From Francisella sp. SYW-9 (GTDB lineage: Bacteria > Pseudomonadota > Gammaproteobacteria > Francisellales > Francisellaceae), in the NCBI RefSeq assembly GCF_008711465.1, contig NZ_VXKQ01000005.1:62001-126000 (forward strand): a stretch of DNA of 64,000 nucleotides, written 5' to 3'. Below, one piece after another: positions 36,419 through 45,198 of the stretch. A model generated the notes under the pieces. That model was given only the letters and a program-made list of their open reading frames with translations, was not told where the DNA came from and ran no database searches. Every line of letters starts with the position of its first letter. The stretch's first letter is position 1. Position numbers and translations under genes: made by a program.

Positions 36419-37513
36419 GTGTTTCAACTTAGCCAAATTTATCATAAATATATAGATCAAGATCCTACTAGGGTTTTTCGTAATGGTGCACTTAAATCTG
36501 CATTAATCTTATTTATATTTTTAGCAATAACAATTTTTTTAGAGGTTGATAAAAATGTCATAATCCTAGGTATTTTGTTTATAGCAAATATGACTGCAGC
36601 GATATTAACAGGTAGTATTGAATCAAAGAAAAAAGCATTTTTCCTATATGTGTTTTTCTCTGTGATAGCAATAAATATTTCTCCTTATGTACATTTGTTA
36701 TTGGAAAAAAATGTATTGTTATTTTTGCCTATCGTATTTATTGCATTCTGGATTCGCCGGTTTGGAGAGGCTTTTTTAATTTTTCCGGTAATGCTTGTTA
36801 TTATGATGAGTATTTGTTTTTTTAGATTTCCTCTAGAAGCAGATAAGCATATTGAGTTTACTTTTACTGCATTGTTGATTGTTTTAGCATTTTATATTTT
36901 GGTTATAAGTCAGTATAAGGTTATAAACTATAGTGAAATACAAGCAATAATAAGTAGTTTTTTTAAAGTTTTTAATAAGAGCTATCTCGAAGAATTTGAA
37001 AGTGTAAAATATCGTAATTTTACCAAAGCAAAAATAATAAAATTTAGCCAAGAGAAAATGAAAACAATCATTTCTCTACAAAACCATGGTCTTATGTCAT
37101 TAAAAAAAGCTGATCATGAGCGTTGGAGATACTTCTGTCATAATATAATACTTTTAAATAGACTATATGAGAAGTTTATACTTAGTTATAAAAGAATTAG
37201 CTTGAAATATATGAGTTTAGCTTTTAATGATACGAAACAAGAGCAAGCCTTAATACATAGATTAGAAGATTTATTTAAAGAGACTATTAGATTAACAAAC
37301 TATGTAGTTTATGATGAGAAGATATTAGATAGAAAGATAGCAAAAGTAGTAGAATTACAATCTGAATTTAAGAATTTTTATACTATGAAATATCTAGATA
37401 ATAAAAATAAGAGTAAATTATTATTTGACAGTATTTTACTCTTAGAGAATATGTTGATTGGCTTACAGAATATAAAAGAGGCGTATTTTGAAATCATTGA
37501 AAATCAGATTTAA
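36419..37513 (+). CDS. FUSC-like membrane protein, first of a split pair
   Basis: A 364-residue protein with about six hydrophobic helices between residues 24 and 165, followed by a long cytoplasmic, charged and largely helical region (about 170-364). The layout matches the fusaric acid resistance/YccS-like FUSC family of aromatic acid exporters, in which a membrane block is followed by a soluble helical domain. Start codon GTG at 36419. Its last 26 bases overlap the start of the next gene, which has a similar membrane block and soluble tail, so the two look like a single two-block FUSC protein cut in two. Substrate unknown. Confidence 0.6.
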   Translation: MFQLSQIYHKYIDQDPTRVFRNGALKSALILFIFLAITIFLEVDKNVIILGILFIANMTAAILTGSIESKKKAFFLYVFFSVIAINISPYVHLLLEKNVLLFLPIVFIAFWIRRFGEAFLIFPVMLVIMMSICFFRFPLEADKHIEFTFTALLIVLAFYILVISQYKVINYSEIQAIISSFFKVFNKSYLEEFESVKYRNFTKAKIIKFSQEKMKTIISLQNHGLMSLKKADHERWRYFCHNIILLNRLYEKFILSYKRISLKYMSLAFNDTKQEQALIHRLEDLFKETIRLTNYVVYDEKILDRKIAKVVELQSEFKNFYTMKYLDNKNKSKLLFDSILLLENMLIGLQNIKEAYFEIIENQI

Positions 37514-38381
37514 TTTATCTGACACAACTTTGTTATCAGTAAGAGTGTTGATCGCTACAACTATAGGTTTATCATTCTCTTATATACTTTTTACATTAAT
37601 CGGTCAGCATGAGTTTTTAATCAGAATATATTGGGTTGTGATAGCTATAGCAAGTGTATCTGCTAGTAGTAGTACAAATGTGATATATACAAGAGCAAAA
37701 TATATTATTATGTTTTGTATTTTAGGTACTACTTTTGGCTCAGCAATACTTTTTCTAATACAGAAAGATATTCATGGAGATTTTTATTTTCTTACAGTTG
37801 CTATTATGTGCATAATAGGACTCTGTTTAAATATGTATACAGCATTTATAAATTATGCAACAAGTGTATTTTTTATCCACGTTTATATAGTGATGTTCTT
37901 TGGATTACTAGAAAGCTGGAATAAATATACTTTTATAGCAAGAGTATTATGTATTTTAATTGGTACATCAAGCATTGTATTAGTTACATACCTGACACGA
38001 GGGCGTAAGTTTCTACATATTGTTGTTAAGGAAATGGAGGAGTCATATCTACGCCTAAAAAATATAGTAGAGAATATAGATGAAACTATCTCAAATCGTA
38101 AAATTATGCCTCTAATAGAAAGAAGTATTAAACTTAATGATATGTTATATGATGCAAAGTATGAGTTCTTAAGCAAGGAAAATTACCGTGAATGTAAAAG
38201 GGTTTTGTTGCTTATGGATGAACTGTTATTGAGTTTAAGAAGCTATCGTGTCTTAGATCTTAAAAGAGAAAATTATGCTCCTGATTTGTATAAAGATATG
38301 AATCAATATACTAGAGATAAGATTAAAAAAAATTTTAAGAATATAACTATTCGTTATCAAAGATTAACTTTAAAAGATTAG
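37488..38381 (+). CDS. FUSC-like membrane protein, second of a split pair
   Basis: A 297-residue protein with about six hydrophobic helices (about residues 15-165) followed by a soluble helical tail that contains RRGRKF-like basic residues and ends IRYQRLTLKD. The hydrophobic part VRVLIATTIGLSFSYILFTLIGQHEFLIRIYWVVIAIASV follows the second FUSC repeat of YccS/AaeB-like proteins, in which a TIG helix is followed by YW. Start codon TTG at 37488, inside the preceding gene. That start plus the 26-base overlap imply translational coupling and a hetero-oligomeric exporter. Whether the split is old or the result of a stop mutation cannot be decided without relatives. Confidence 0.6.
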   Translation: MKSLKIRFNLSDTTLLSVRVLIATTIGLSFSYILFTLIGQHEFLIRIYWVVIAIASVSASSSTNVIYTRAKYIIMFCILGTTFGSAILFLIQKDIHGDFYFLTVAIMCIIGLCLNMYTAFINYATSVFFIHVYIVMFFGLLESWNKYTFIARVLCILIGTSSIVLVTYLTRGRKFLHIVVKEMEESYLRLKNIVENIDETISNRKIMPLIERSIKLNDMLYDAKYEFLSKENYRECKRVLLLMDELLLSLRSYRVLDLKRENYAPDLYKDMNQYTRDKIKKNFKNITIRYQRLTLKD

Positions 38382-38413
38382 TATATGTTGATTTAAGTTT
38401 TTGTTCATGGAGC

Positions 38414-38581
38414 CTAGCTTGAATATACAGGAATAACACCCAAAAGTTTTGTTGTCGTTGTACAGTGATATAAATCTAGAGTATTTTTTCCATTGGCTTC
38501 TTTTATTGTAGGGCATTGATGTATTGAAGAACAAGAAGTCAAGAGTAAGACTGCTATGAAAGTCATAAGTATTTTTTTCAT
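38414..38581 (-). CDS. 55-residue lipoprotein
   Basis: A short but convincing gene. ATG at 38581 follows an AAAGGT ribosome site, and the product begins MKKILMTFIAVLLLTSCSS, a textbook type II signal peptide with lipobox LTSC (Cys17). The mature part of about 38 residues has two further cysteines (HQCPT and HCTTT) and no charge clustering. It starts 12 bases after the stop of a second micro-lipoprotein gene on the same strand, so the two are a tandem pair. I do not recognise a family; lipoproteins this small often prove to be envelope regulators or entericidin-like peptides, but that is speculation. Confidence 0.7.
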   Translation of the reverse strand: MKKILMTFIAVLLLTSCSSIHQCPTIKEANGKNTLDLYHCTTTTKLLGVIPVYSS

Positions 38582-38593
38582 ATTTTATACCTT

Positions 38594-38707
38594 TTAGCTC
38601 GCAGTTTGAGAGCTTGGTGTATCAGCTGAATTAGGAGCTGCTTCATATTTTGTATAACACGATGAAAGTAATAGTGTTATAAATATTGCGACAATTGCTT
38701 TTTTCAT
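38594..38707 (-). CDS. 37-residue lipoprotein (entericidin-like size)
   Basis: ATG at 38707 with a GAGG ribosome site starts MKKAIVAIFITLLLSSCYTK, a complete lipoprotein signal peptide with lipobox LSSC (Cys17). Only about 20 mature residues follow (from YTKYEAAP to SQTAS), polar and rich in Ser, Thr and Ala. Size and layout resemble entericidin-type lipoproteins, though the family glycine-rich tail is missing. It is the first of the tandem micro-lipoprotein pair and lies downstream of the LysR gene on the same strand; 94 bases separate it from that stop. Confidence 0.68.
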   Translation of the reverse strand: MKKAIVAIFITLLLSSCYTKYEAAPNSADTPSSQTAS

Positions 38708-38801
38708 ATTAAATATACCTCATTAGTTATTTACTATCTTCTATTTTGGATAATATATTTTTTTTGAAAAAAATCAATGCTTATACAGCAATCTCTAATG
38801 T

Positions 38802-39698
38802 CTAGAGATTATTATATCTTTTATTAAAGTGTTGCTTTATATATTTTATTAAAGAACTAATTCTTTTTAATTGATATTTTACTGGTAGAGATACTATAGA
38901 AAGTTGTGTAGTTTCTGCATATTCAGGCAATATTTCAATGAGGTTTTTATTTTTAATATCAGCATCTACATATATATCTACTAATCTAGTAATCCCAAGA
39001 CCTAATAAGGCTGCTTGCTTCATTACTTTACCATTAGCAACATAAGTACCGTTATTATGGATGTGTAGAGTGTAGTTATCTTTATTTGAAATAAAAGACC
39101 ACTGTTTAACGCTTCCATAAATTAGTGGGATTTTTTCAAGTTGTCTTGGGTGTATGATTTGACCATATTGTTTTATAAAACCATTGCTGGCAATGTATTT
39201 TGTTGAAACTTTTCGTAAAGGAGATATTATTAAGTTTGAATCAGGTAGATTACCCATGCGGATAACTAAGTCATAATCACTATCTAAAAGATTTATTCTA
39301 TTGCTTGAAAAGTCTAAATGTATATTTACATTTGGATTTTGCTGTTGAAACTTAAGCAATATTGGAGCTATTACATCTTCACCAATAATACCGCCTACAC
39401 AATTTATTTTAATACTTCCATTTAATTCACTATTTTCTTGTGTAGCAAGCTGTGTTGCAATATCTAGATCATGAAAAGCTTTTTTGCATTTTTGATAATA
39501 TTCTCGTCCTATTTCCGTAAGTCTAACATGCCGAGTACTTCTATATAGAAGCTGAACTTTTAGCTGACTTTCTAAATCTTTTATACTCTGACTAAGATTT
39601 GATTTGGCTATGCCAAGTATATCAGCAGCCTTGGTAAAACTTTGTTGTTCTGCAACATAGATAAAAGATTGAATGCCTCTCCACTGAATATTGTTCAT
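38802..39698 (-). CDS. LysR-family transcriptional regulator
   Basis: A 298-residue regulator. The N-terminal winged helix-turn-helix spans about residues 5-62 (FIYVAEQQSFTKAADILGIAKSNLSQSIKDLESQL, then LLYRSTRHVRLTEIG), followed by the linker helix and a periplasmic-binding-like effector domain to the C-terminus. The subtype resembles regulators of the LTTR group that control a divergently read oxidoreductase. The SDR gene is divergent, 114 bases away, and the gap contains a perfect 7-1-7 palindrome with a T-N11-A core (39732-39746), so this protein probably controls that gene and itself. The inducer is unknown. Confidence 0.92.
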   Translation of the reverse strand: MNNIQWRGIQSFIYVAEQQSFTKAADILGIAKSNLSQSIKDLESQLKVQLLYRSTRHVRLTEIGREYYQKCKKAFHDLDIATQLATQENSELNGSIKINCVGGIIGEDVIAPILLKFQQQNPNVNIHLDFSSNRINLLDSDYDLVIRMGNLPDSNLIISPLRKVSTKYIASNGFIKQYGQIIHPRQLEKIPLIYGSVKQWSFISNKDNYTLHIHNNGTYVANGKVMKQAALLGLGITRLVDIYVDADIKNKNLIEILPEYAETTQLSIVSLPVKYQLKRISSLIKYIKQHFNKRYNNL

Positions 39699-39731
39699 TA
39701 TTTTATAACAATGTTTTATTATTATTGGTAT

Positions 39732-39746
39732 TTATTAGTCTAATAA
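39732..39746. promoter_or_regulatory. LysR-type operator candidate (T-N11-A palindrome)
   Basis: TTATTAG (39732-39738), T, CTAATAA (39740-39746) is a perfect inverted repeat. It contains the T-N11-A pattern of LysR regulator boxes (T 39733, A 39745) and lies between the divergent LysR and SDR genes, about 34 bases from the LysR start and 67 bases from the SDR start. Confidence 0.6.
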
Positions 39747-39812
39747 TTTTATATAGAATTTACAATCAACAAAACGATACAAAAACAAGTTAATTAAAAA
39801 AGGAGAATTAAA

Positions 39813-40535
39813 ATGACAAAATCACTAGTAGTAATAACAGGAGCTAGTTCAGGAATCGGTGCTGCAATTGCTAAGCGTTTTTCAGAGGCTGGACATTCTC
39901 TTTTACTTATTGGTAGAAGAATAGAAAAAATTCAAGAGCTAAACTTGCCTAATACAATGATTCGTAAAGTAGATGTAACAGATTCACAAGCTTTGAAAGC
40001 AGCTATAAAAGATGCTGAGGCTGAGTATGGGCCTGTTGATTGTTTAGTAAATAATGCTGGGTTAATGCTTCTAGGTCAGGTTGATACACAAGATCCAATT
40101 GAATGGCAAAAAATGTATGATGTAAATGTATTGGCTTTACTTAATGGTATTCAGGCGGTACTAGGTGATATGAAAGCTAGAAAAAATGGAACAATTATAA
40201 ATGTAAGTTCTATTGCAGGTAAAAAATCATTCCCAAATCATGCTGCTTATGTAGGTACAAAGTTTGCTGTTTCTTCAATGAGTGAGAATGTACGTGAAGA
40301 AGTTGCGGATGATAATGTGAGAGTTATGACAATTTGTCCAGGAGCTGTTGAAACTGAATTACTAAGCCATACAACTTCTGACAAAATCAAAGAGGATTAT
40401 GAAGGTTGGAAAGAGTCAATGGGCGGCGTATTAGTTGCAGATGATATAGCTAGAGCTGCTATGTTTATGTATAGCCAACCTCAAAATATTAATATTCGTG
40501 AAGTTGTGATTGCTGCAACTAGACAGCCAGCATAA
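39813..40535 (+). CDS. short-chain dehydrogenase/reductase
   Basis: A 240-residue classical SDR. VITGASSGIGAAIAKRF at about 7-23 is the TGxxxGxG cofactor loop, LVNNAGLMLLG at about 78-88 the NNAG motif, NVSSIAG holds the catalytic Ser, and YVGTK gives Tyr146 and Lys150. IGRR after the second strand suggests NADP(H). The sequence is like the YdfG/serine 3-dehydrogenase type that oxidises beta-hydroxy acids or alcohols, but the substrate is open. A strong AAGGAGA site precedes ATG 39813. The divergent LysR gene and the palindrome in the gap suggest effector-dependent expression. Confidence 0.92.
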   Translation: MTKSLVVITGASSGIGAAIAKRFSEAGHSLLLIGRRIEKIQELNLPNTMIRKVDVTDSQALKAAIKDAEAEYGPVDCLVNNAGLMLLGQVDTQDPIEWQKMYDVNVLALLNGIQAVLGDMKARKNGTIINVSSIAGKKSFPNHAAYVGTKFAVSSMSENVREEVADDNVRVMTICPGAVETELLSHTTSDKIKEDYEGWKESMGGVLVADDIARAAMFMYSQPQNINIREVVIAATRQPA

Positions 40536-40838
40536 TTAACTGTTGCTTGAGTTGTTTTGAATAGACTTGTAGATTTTGTTTAAAACTACAGGAATTTCTA
40601 AAAATGCTCTAACTAGCCCTAGACTAATAGAGTACTTTAGTAAATAAACTATACCAGTAATAACAAAAGTATCTGTAGATATTACTCCTAGCTTAAACAT
40701 ACTACTTAGGACGTATAAGTGCAGAACTAGAAATAATGTTATTAATATAAATATTATTTTAAACAAGCTACTTATATATTTTTCTATATCAATATTAGAA
40801 AAGTTAAATAAATTTACTGTACAAGATCTCATTTTCAT
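40536..40838 (-). CDS. small two-helix membrane protein, DUF4282-like
   Basis: A 100-residue protein. Two long hydrophobic helices (about 23-47 and 58-83) are separated by a short loop, and the second ends in LVRAFLEIPVVLNKIYKSI. This order recalls DUF4282 proteins, in which the second helix ends R-x-x-x-E-x-x-I-V-x-x-x-I-x-x-x-x. The likeness is from memory and partial. The N-terminus is polar, and the C-terminus ends in Asn and Ser. A GGAG site is found before its ATG. It lies convergent to the SDR gene (no gap) and divergent from sbcB. Function unknown. Confidence 0.6.
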   Translation of the reverse strand: MKMRSCTVNLFNFSNIDIEKYISSLFKIIFILITLFLVLHLYVLSSMFKLGVISTDTFVITGIVYLLKYSISLGLVRAFLEIPVVLNKIYKSIQNNSSNS

Positions 40839-41066
40839 AAATATTAACTCCTATCTTATTTTTTCAAAGTTTCAATAGTTTTTATACCATTAATATCATT
40901 CTATCATTTTTTAGATCTTTTATCTTATATAAAATATTGAATCAACTGGCTTAAATATCTATTTAAGAGTCTTATTTGCTTACTATTTCCATTAATAATA
41001 GTTACAAAGGTATGTTAAAATCATAGAATTGAAATAATTTAAAGTAATTTAAATAGCCGATATATT

Positions 41067-42515
41067 ATGTTTGATAATCAGACTTTCTTATTCTATGACT
41101 TAGAGACAAGTGGTATTAACAACTCTTTTGATCAGGTTTTACAATTTGCTGCAATCAGAACTGATTTGGATTTTAATGAAATTCAAAGGGTTAATTTTTT
41201 TGTTAAACTGAATCCAGATACTACACCTTCACCTATGGCGACAATCACGCATCATATATCTATTGCTCAGGCAAATACAGGAATATCGGAATATGATGCT
41301 ATTAGAAAAATTCACAAAATAATAAATACTCCAGGAACTATAAGTCTTGGTTATAATACTCTTGGCTTTGATGATGAGTTTTTAAGGTTTGCTTTTTATA
41401 AAAATATGCTGCCACCATACACACATCAATTTAAAAATAATTGTTCAAGAGCGGATTTATTTCCGATAGTTGCTTGCTATAGTGCCTTTTTTAAACAAGG
41501 ATTAAAGTGGCCTAAAGTTATAGATAATGAAGGTCAAGAAAAGATATCTTTAAAATTAGAAAATCTAAATCAAGAAAATAAATTCTATAGTGGTGGTCGA
41601 GCACATGATGCAATTACAGATGTAATTGTGACTGTAGAGTTAGCTAAAAAATTAAAATCAGCAAATCCAAAAATGTGGCAGTTTTTATTGGACAAATTTA
41701 ATAAACAAAATGATGAGAATACATTGTCACAACTAGATGTTGGTATTGAAATAGAGAATCATGGATATAGACAAGCAATAGCTATAAGTGGTATTTTTGG
41801 TTCTAAAAATAATTTTACATCAGCAATTGTAGATTTAGGTCAACATAGACATTATAAAAATCAAGAAATATTCTTGCGTTTAGATAGTTATCTTTTTAGT
41901 GAATTTATAGAGGAGTTTGGAAGTTTAGAGGTAGAGCATTGGCGTTTGACGATTAATAAAAAGTGGGGTGATATCCCATTAATTTTACCTGCAAAGACAC
42001 GTTTTGTAGGTAAACTACCACAAGAAAGATTAGAGCTTATAAAAGCAAATAAAGAGTTTATAAAAAGTAATCCTGAAACTTTTGCTAATTTTGTTGATTA
42101 TGTATTGGAATATAAGTATTCAGAGATTGAGAATATCGATGTGGATGCTGCTATTTATCAAAGTGATTTTATGACTAGTGCTGATGAGAGAGGCTGTGAT
42201 AAGTTTCACAGTTCTATTATATATCAAAAAGCCCAGATGCTTAATCAATTACCAAGTAAGTTTTATGATAGAGCAGTGCGTATAATTGGTAGGTTAGATT
42301 TCTCAAAATTACCTGAAAAAGCGCAGATGAAGTTTCAAGAATATCTAAATAAGATTGTAAGTTTAGATAATGATGAGTTATTGGTCGATCATCGTGGTAA
42401 AACTCGTAAGACATTAGAAGATATTTATCAAGAAATGCAAGATGTTCGTATAAATCGAGATCTAACAGAAGAGCAACAGGCTTTGCTGTATGAGTTAGAG
42501 GAGTATCTTTTTTAG
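41067..42515 (+). CDS. sbcB: exodeoxyribonuclease I
   Basis: A 482-residue DEDD-family 3'-5' exonuclease on single-stranded DNA (E. coli: 475). The exonuclease motifs are FLFYDLETSGINNSFDQVLQFAAI (DxE), TISLGYNTLGFDDEFLRFAFYKNM, and GGRAHDAITDVIVTVELAKKL (HDAxxD). An SH3-like and a helical domain, FLEYKYSE...DFMTSADERGCDKFHS and AVRIIGRL, follow. It takes part in recombination and mismatch repair. The upstream 228 bases hold no gene; an 8-base inverted repeat (CTTAAATA...TATTTAAG) lies at 40950-40967. The next gene begins at the base after the stop codon. Confidence 0.95.
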   Translation: MFDNQTFLFYDLETSGINNSFDQVLQFAAIRTDLDFNEIQRVNFFVKLNPDTTPSPMATITHHISIAQANTGISEYDAIRKIHKIINTPGTISLGYNTLGFDDEFLRFAFYKNMLPPYTHQFKNNCSRADLFPIVACYSAFFKQGLKWPKVIDNEGQEKISLKLENLNQENKFYSGGRAHDAITDVIVTVELAKKLKSANPKMWQFLLDKFNKQNDENTLSQLDVGIEIENHGYRQAIAISGIFGSKNNFTSAIVDLGQHRHYKNQEIFLRLDSYLFSEFIEEFGSLEVEHWRLTINKKWGDIPLILPAKTRFVGKLPQERLELIKANKEFIKSNPETFANFVDYVLEYKYSEIENIDVDAAIYQSDFMTSADERGCDKFHSSIIYQKAQMLNQLPSKFYDRAVRIIGRLDFSKLPEKAQMKFQEYLNKIVSLDNDELLVDHRGKTRKTLEDIYQEMQDVRINRDLTEEQQALLYELEEYLF

Positions 42516-43172
42516 ATGGAGTCAATAGAGTTTGAACAGCAACATGAACTTGTTAAAGAATTATTTAACAATGATAAAAATACTTTTGATACATTTAAAG
42601 ATTTATATTTTTTAAGTCATAATCTTTGGATTTATGCGCATTTTTTGTATACACACATGTTATATGAGAGTGAAATAAAAACATATTCTCAATTTTTTAT
42701 TTATGAGAGTTGCATGAGGCATCTTACTATAGGTTTAGGTATGATATTTACAGAAAAAGATGGTGCTAAAAAAGATACTGGCTGTAAATTGTTGGAATCT
42801 ATATTTAAGAACGAAAATTGTCTTAACAAAGAAGTTTTTACCTATCAATTATTAGGGGATTTTAATTGTAGTCTTAAAGGGTTTAATGAACAAAAAGATG
42901 AAGTAGAAAAGATTTATACAGATAAAATTAAAGTATATAGAGATAAAAGGTATGCTCATTTAGATTCTAATCTTTTTTCTCACATTAAAAAAAATGAGAA
43001 AGTTGATATTAATGATATTAAAACAATAGAAAAATTTTGTCATCAAATAAAAGAAATGTGTACTTATATTTTTAATAATAAACAAGGAAATATTGTAGTT
43101 GGCTGCGAAATGAATGATAGCTGTCAATTACTAGAGTTATATAACCAAGCAGGAGATATAACTTATGGATAA
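42516..43172 (+). CDS. HEPN-motif protein, AbiU2-like
   Basis: A 218-residue alpha-helical protein between sbcB and uvrB. The segment [12 protein letters not shown] (about 139-150) holds R-D-x4-H, the R-x4-6-H motif of HEPN ribonucleases (Arg142, Asp143, His148), in the form seen in AbiU2-like HEPN domains. The N-terminal half has helices typical of the fold ([15 protein letters not shown], then [18 protein letters not shown]). HEPN proteins act in toxin-antitoxin and phage defence systems as RNA cutters, although some are only structural. ATG directly abuts the sbcB stop, and the 3' end overlaps uvrB by 8 bases. No antitoxin gene (such as an MNT nucleotidyltransferase) is adjacent. The family call is mine from the motif, not a search. 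Confidence 0.55.
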   Translation: MESIEFEQQHELVKELFNNDKNTFDTFKDLYFLSHNLWIYAHFLYTHMLYESEIKTYSQFFIYESCMRHLTIGLGMIFTEKDGAKKDTGCKLLESIFKNENCLNKEVFTYQLLGDFNCSLKGFNEQKDEVEKIYTDKIKVYRDKRYAHLDSNLFSHIKKNEKVDINDIKTIEKFCHQIKEMCTYIFNNKQGNIVVGCEMNDSCQLLELYNQAGDITYG

Positions 43173-45171
43173 ATTTAACTTAGTAACAAAATATAGTCCA
43201 AGTGGAGATCAGCCAGAGGCGATACAATCTTTAGTAAATGGTATTGAAACAGGTTTGCATCATCAAGTTTTATTAGGGGTTACAGGTTCTGGTAAGACTT
43301 ACACTATGGCAAATGTAATTCAGCAGACTCAAAAACCATGTTTAATTGTTGCTCATAATAAAACTTTAGCAGCACAGTTATATTCTGAATTTAAACAGTA
43401 TTTTCCTGATAATGCAGTTGAGTATTTTGTTTCTTATTATGATTATTATCAACCAGAGGCTTATGTAGCAGCATCTGATACGTATATAGAAAAAGATTCA
43501 TCTGTGAATGAGCATATTGAGCAAATGCGCTTATCTGCGACAAAAGCAATTTTAGAGCGAAATGATGTGATAATAGTGGCAACAGTTTCTGCAATCTATG
43601 GTTTAGGCGATCCTGAGCAATATATGCAAATGCTTTTGCATTTAAAGGTAGGTGAAGAGTTGGGGCTTAAAAAAGCTCAAACAAAATTGATTGAGATGCA
43701 GTATTCACGTAATGATATGGATTTTAGTCGCGGAAGTTTTCGTGTTAGAGGTGAAATATTAGATATATTCCCGGCAGATTCTGAAAAAGACGCCATTAGA
43801 GTAGAGTTCTTTGATGATGAAATAGAGGCAATTAGTATTATTGATTCATTAACTTCAAAAAAAATAAAGTCTATCCATAGAGCAACTATATTTCCAAGTA
43901 CTCACTATGTAGCCTCTAAAGAGCGTAAAGAAATCGTAATAGAAGAAATAAAGGAAGAATTAAAAGAGAGAGTTAAGTATTTTGAAGAAGAAGGTAAACT
44001 TCTTGAAGCTCAAAGAATTGAGCAAAGAACAAAATATGATATTGAAATGATTCAGGAGCTGGGCTATTGTACAGGTATCGAGAATTACTCAAGGCTTCTT
44101 TCTGGTCGCGAGCCGGGAGATCCACCACCTACATTAATAGACTATCTGCCAGAGAATGCATTAGTTATTGTTGATGAGTCTCATGCAACATTACCTCAAT
44201 TTGGTGGTATGTATAAAGGAGATCTATCGCGAAAGTCAAACTTAGTAAATTACGGTTTTAGGTTGCCGTCTGCATTGGATAATAGACCTCTAAAGTTTGC
44301 TGAATTTGAGAAACTTTTACCACAGACAGTTTATGTTTCAGCAACTCCAGCAAACTATGAGCTAGATAGGTCTGAAAATACGGTTGAGCAGATTATCCGT
44401 CCTACAGGACTGCTTGATCCTGAGGTTTTTGTACGCCCTGTTGCAATACAGGTTGAAGATGCTTTATCTGAGATAAATAAAGCAATTGCAAAAGGTGAAA
44501 GAGTGTTAATCACCACCTTAACAAAAAAAATGGCAGAAAACCTTACGGAATATTTATCTGAGCATGGAGTTAATGTTAGATATTTACACTCAGATATAGA
44601 TACTGTTGAGCGTGTCCAGATCATTCATGATCTACGTCATGGGGTGTTTGATGTGCTTGTAGGTATAAACCTTTTAAGAGAAGGCTTGGATATGCCTGAA
44701 GTGGGGGTATTGCTTATTTTTGATGCAGATAAAGAGGGCTTCTTACGTTCAGAAAAATCACTTATACAGACTATAGGTAGAGTTGCAAGAAATCAAAATG
44801 GTCGAGCAATTTTATATGCTGATGTAGTTACAAAATCAATGAAAAAAGCTATGGATGAAACTCTGCGTCGTCGCCATCTCCAAGATGAATATAATAAAAA
44901 ACATAATATTACACCTAAAACAATTATTAAAAATATTGATGATATGCTTGATAGCTCACCAGAGATGCAAAAACGAGCATATAAAAATAATTCGCGTTTA
45001 AAGGTTGATGATGTCGATGTTTCGGCTATACTAGGTATGACAGAAGCTAGTAAGGTTATTAGAGCTTTAGAGAAACGTATGCGTGCTCACGCGAAAGAAC
45101 TAGAGTTTGAAAAAGCAACCTTAATTAGAGATAAAATTTCTGAAATAAAACAAAAGTTTATTAATTTATAA
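43165..45171 (+). CDS. uvrB: UvrABC excinuclease subunit B
   Basis: A 668-residue protein (E. coli: 673). The Walker A is [15 protein letters not shown] at about 37-51 and the helicase motifs include [26 protein letters not shown] and [20 protein letters not shown]. The beta-hairpin used to clamp damaged DNA is [32 protein letters not shown]. The C-terminal UVR motif ([23 protein letters not shown]) binds UvrC. It verifies damage and nicks with UvrC. Its ATG overlaps the preceding HEPN gene by 8 bases, and the NERD gene follows after 27 bases. Confidence 0.97.
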   Translation: MDKFNLVTKYSPSGDQPEAIQSLVNGIETGLHHQVLLGVTGSGKTYTMANVIQQTQKPCLIVAHNKTLAAQLYSEFKQYFPDNAVEYFVSYYDYYQPEAYVAASDTYIEKDSSVNEHIEQMRLSATKAILERNDVIIVATVSAIYGLGDPEQYMQMLLHLKVGEELGLKKAQTKLIEMQYSRNDMDFSRGSFRVRGEILDIFPADSEKDAIRVEFFDDEIEAISIIDSLTSKKIKSIHRATIFPSTHYVASKERKEIVIEEIKEELKERVKYFEEEGKLLEAQRIEQRTKYDIEMIQELGYCTGIENYSRLLSGREPGDPPPTLIDYLPENALVIVDESHATLPQFGGMYKGDLSRKSNLVNYGFRLPSALDNRPLKFAEFEKLLPQTVYVSATPANYELDRSENTVEQIIRPTGLLDPEVFVRPVAIQVEDALSEINKAIAKGERVLITTLTKKMAENLTEYLSEHGVNVRYLHSDIDTVERVQIIHDLRHGVFDVLVGINLLREGLDMPEVGVLLIFDADKEGFLRSEKSLIQTIGRVARNQNGRAILYADVVTKSMKKAMDETLRRRHLQDEYNKKHNITPKTIIKNIDDMLDSSPEMQKRAYKNNSRLKVDDVDVSAILGMTEASKVIRALEKRMRAHAKELEFEKATLIRDKISEIKQKFINL

Positions 45172-45198
45172 TTTTTAAGAAGAAGTAATTATTATATT

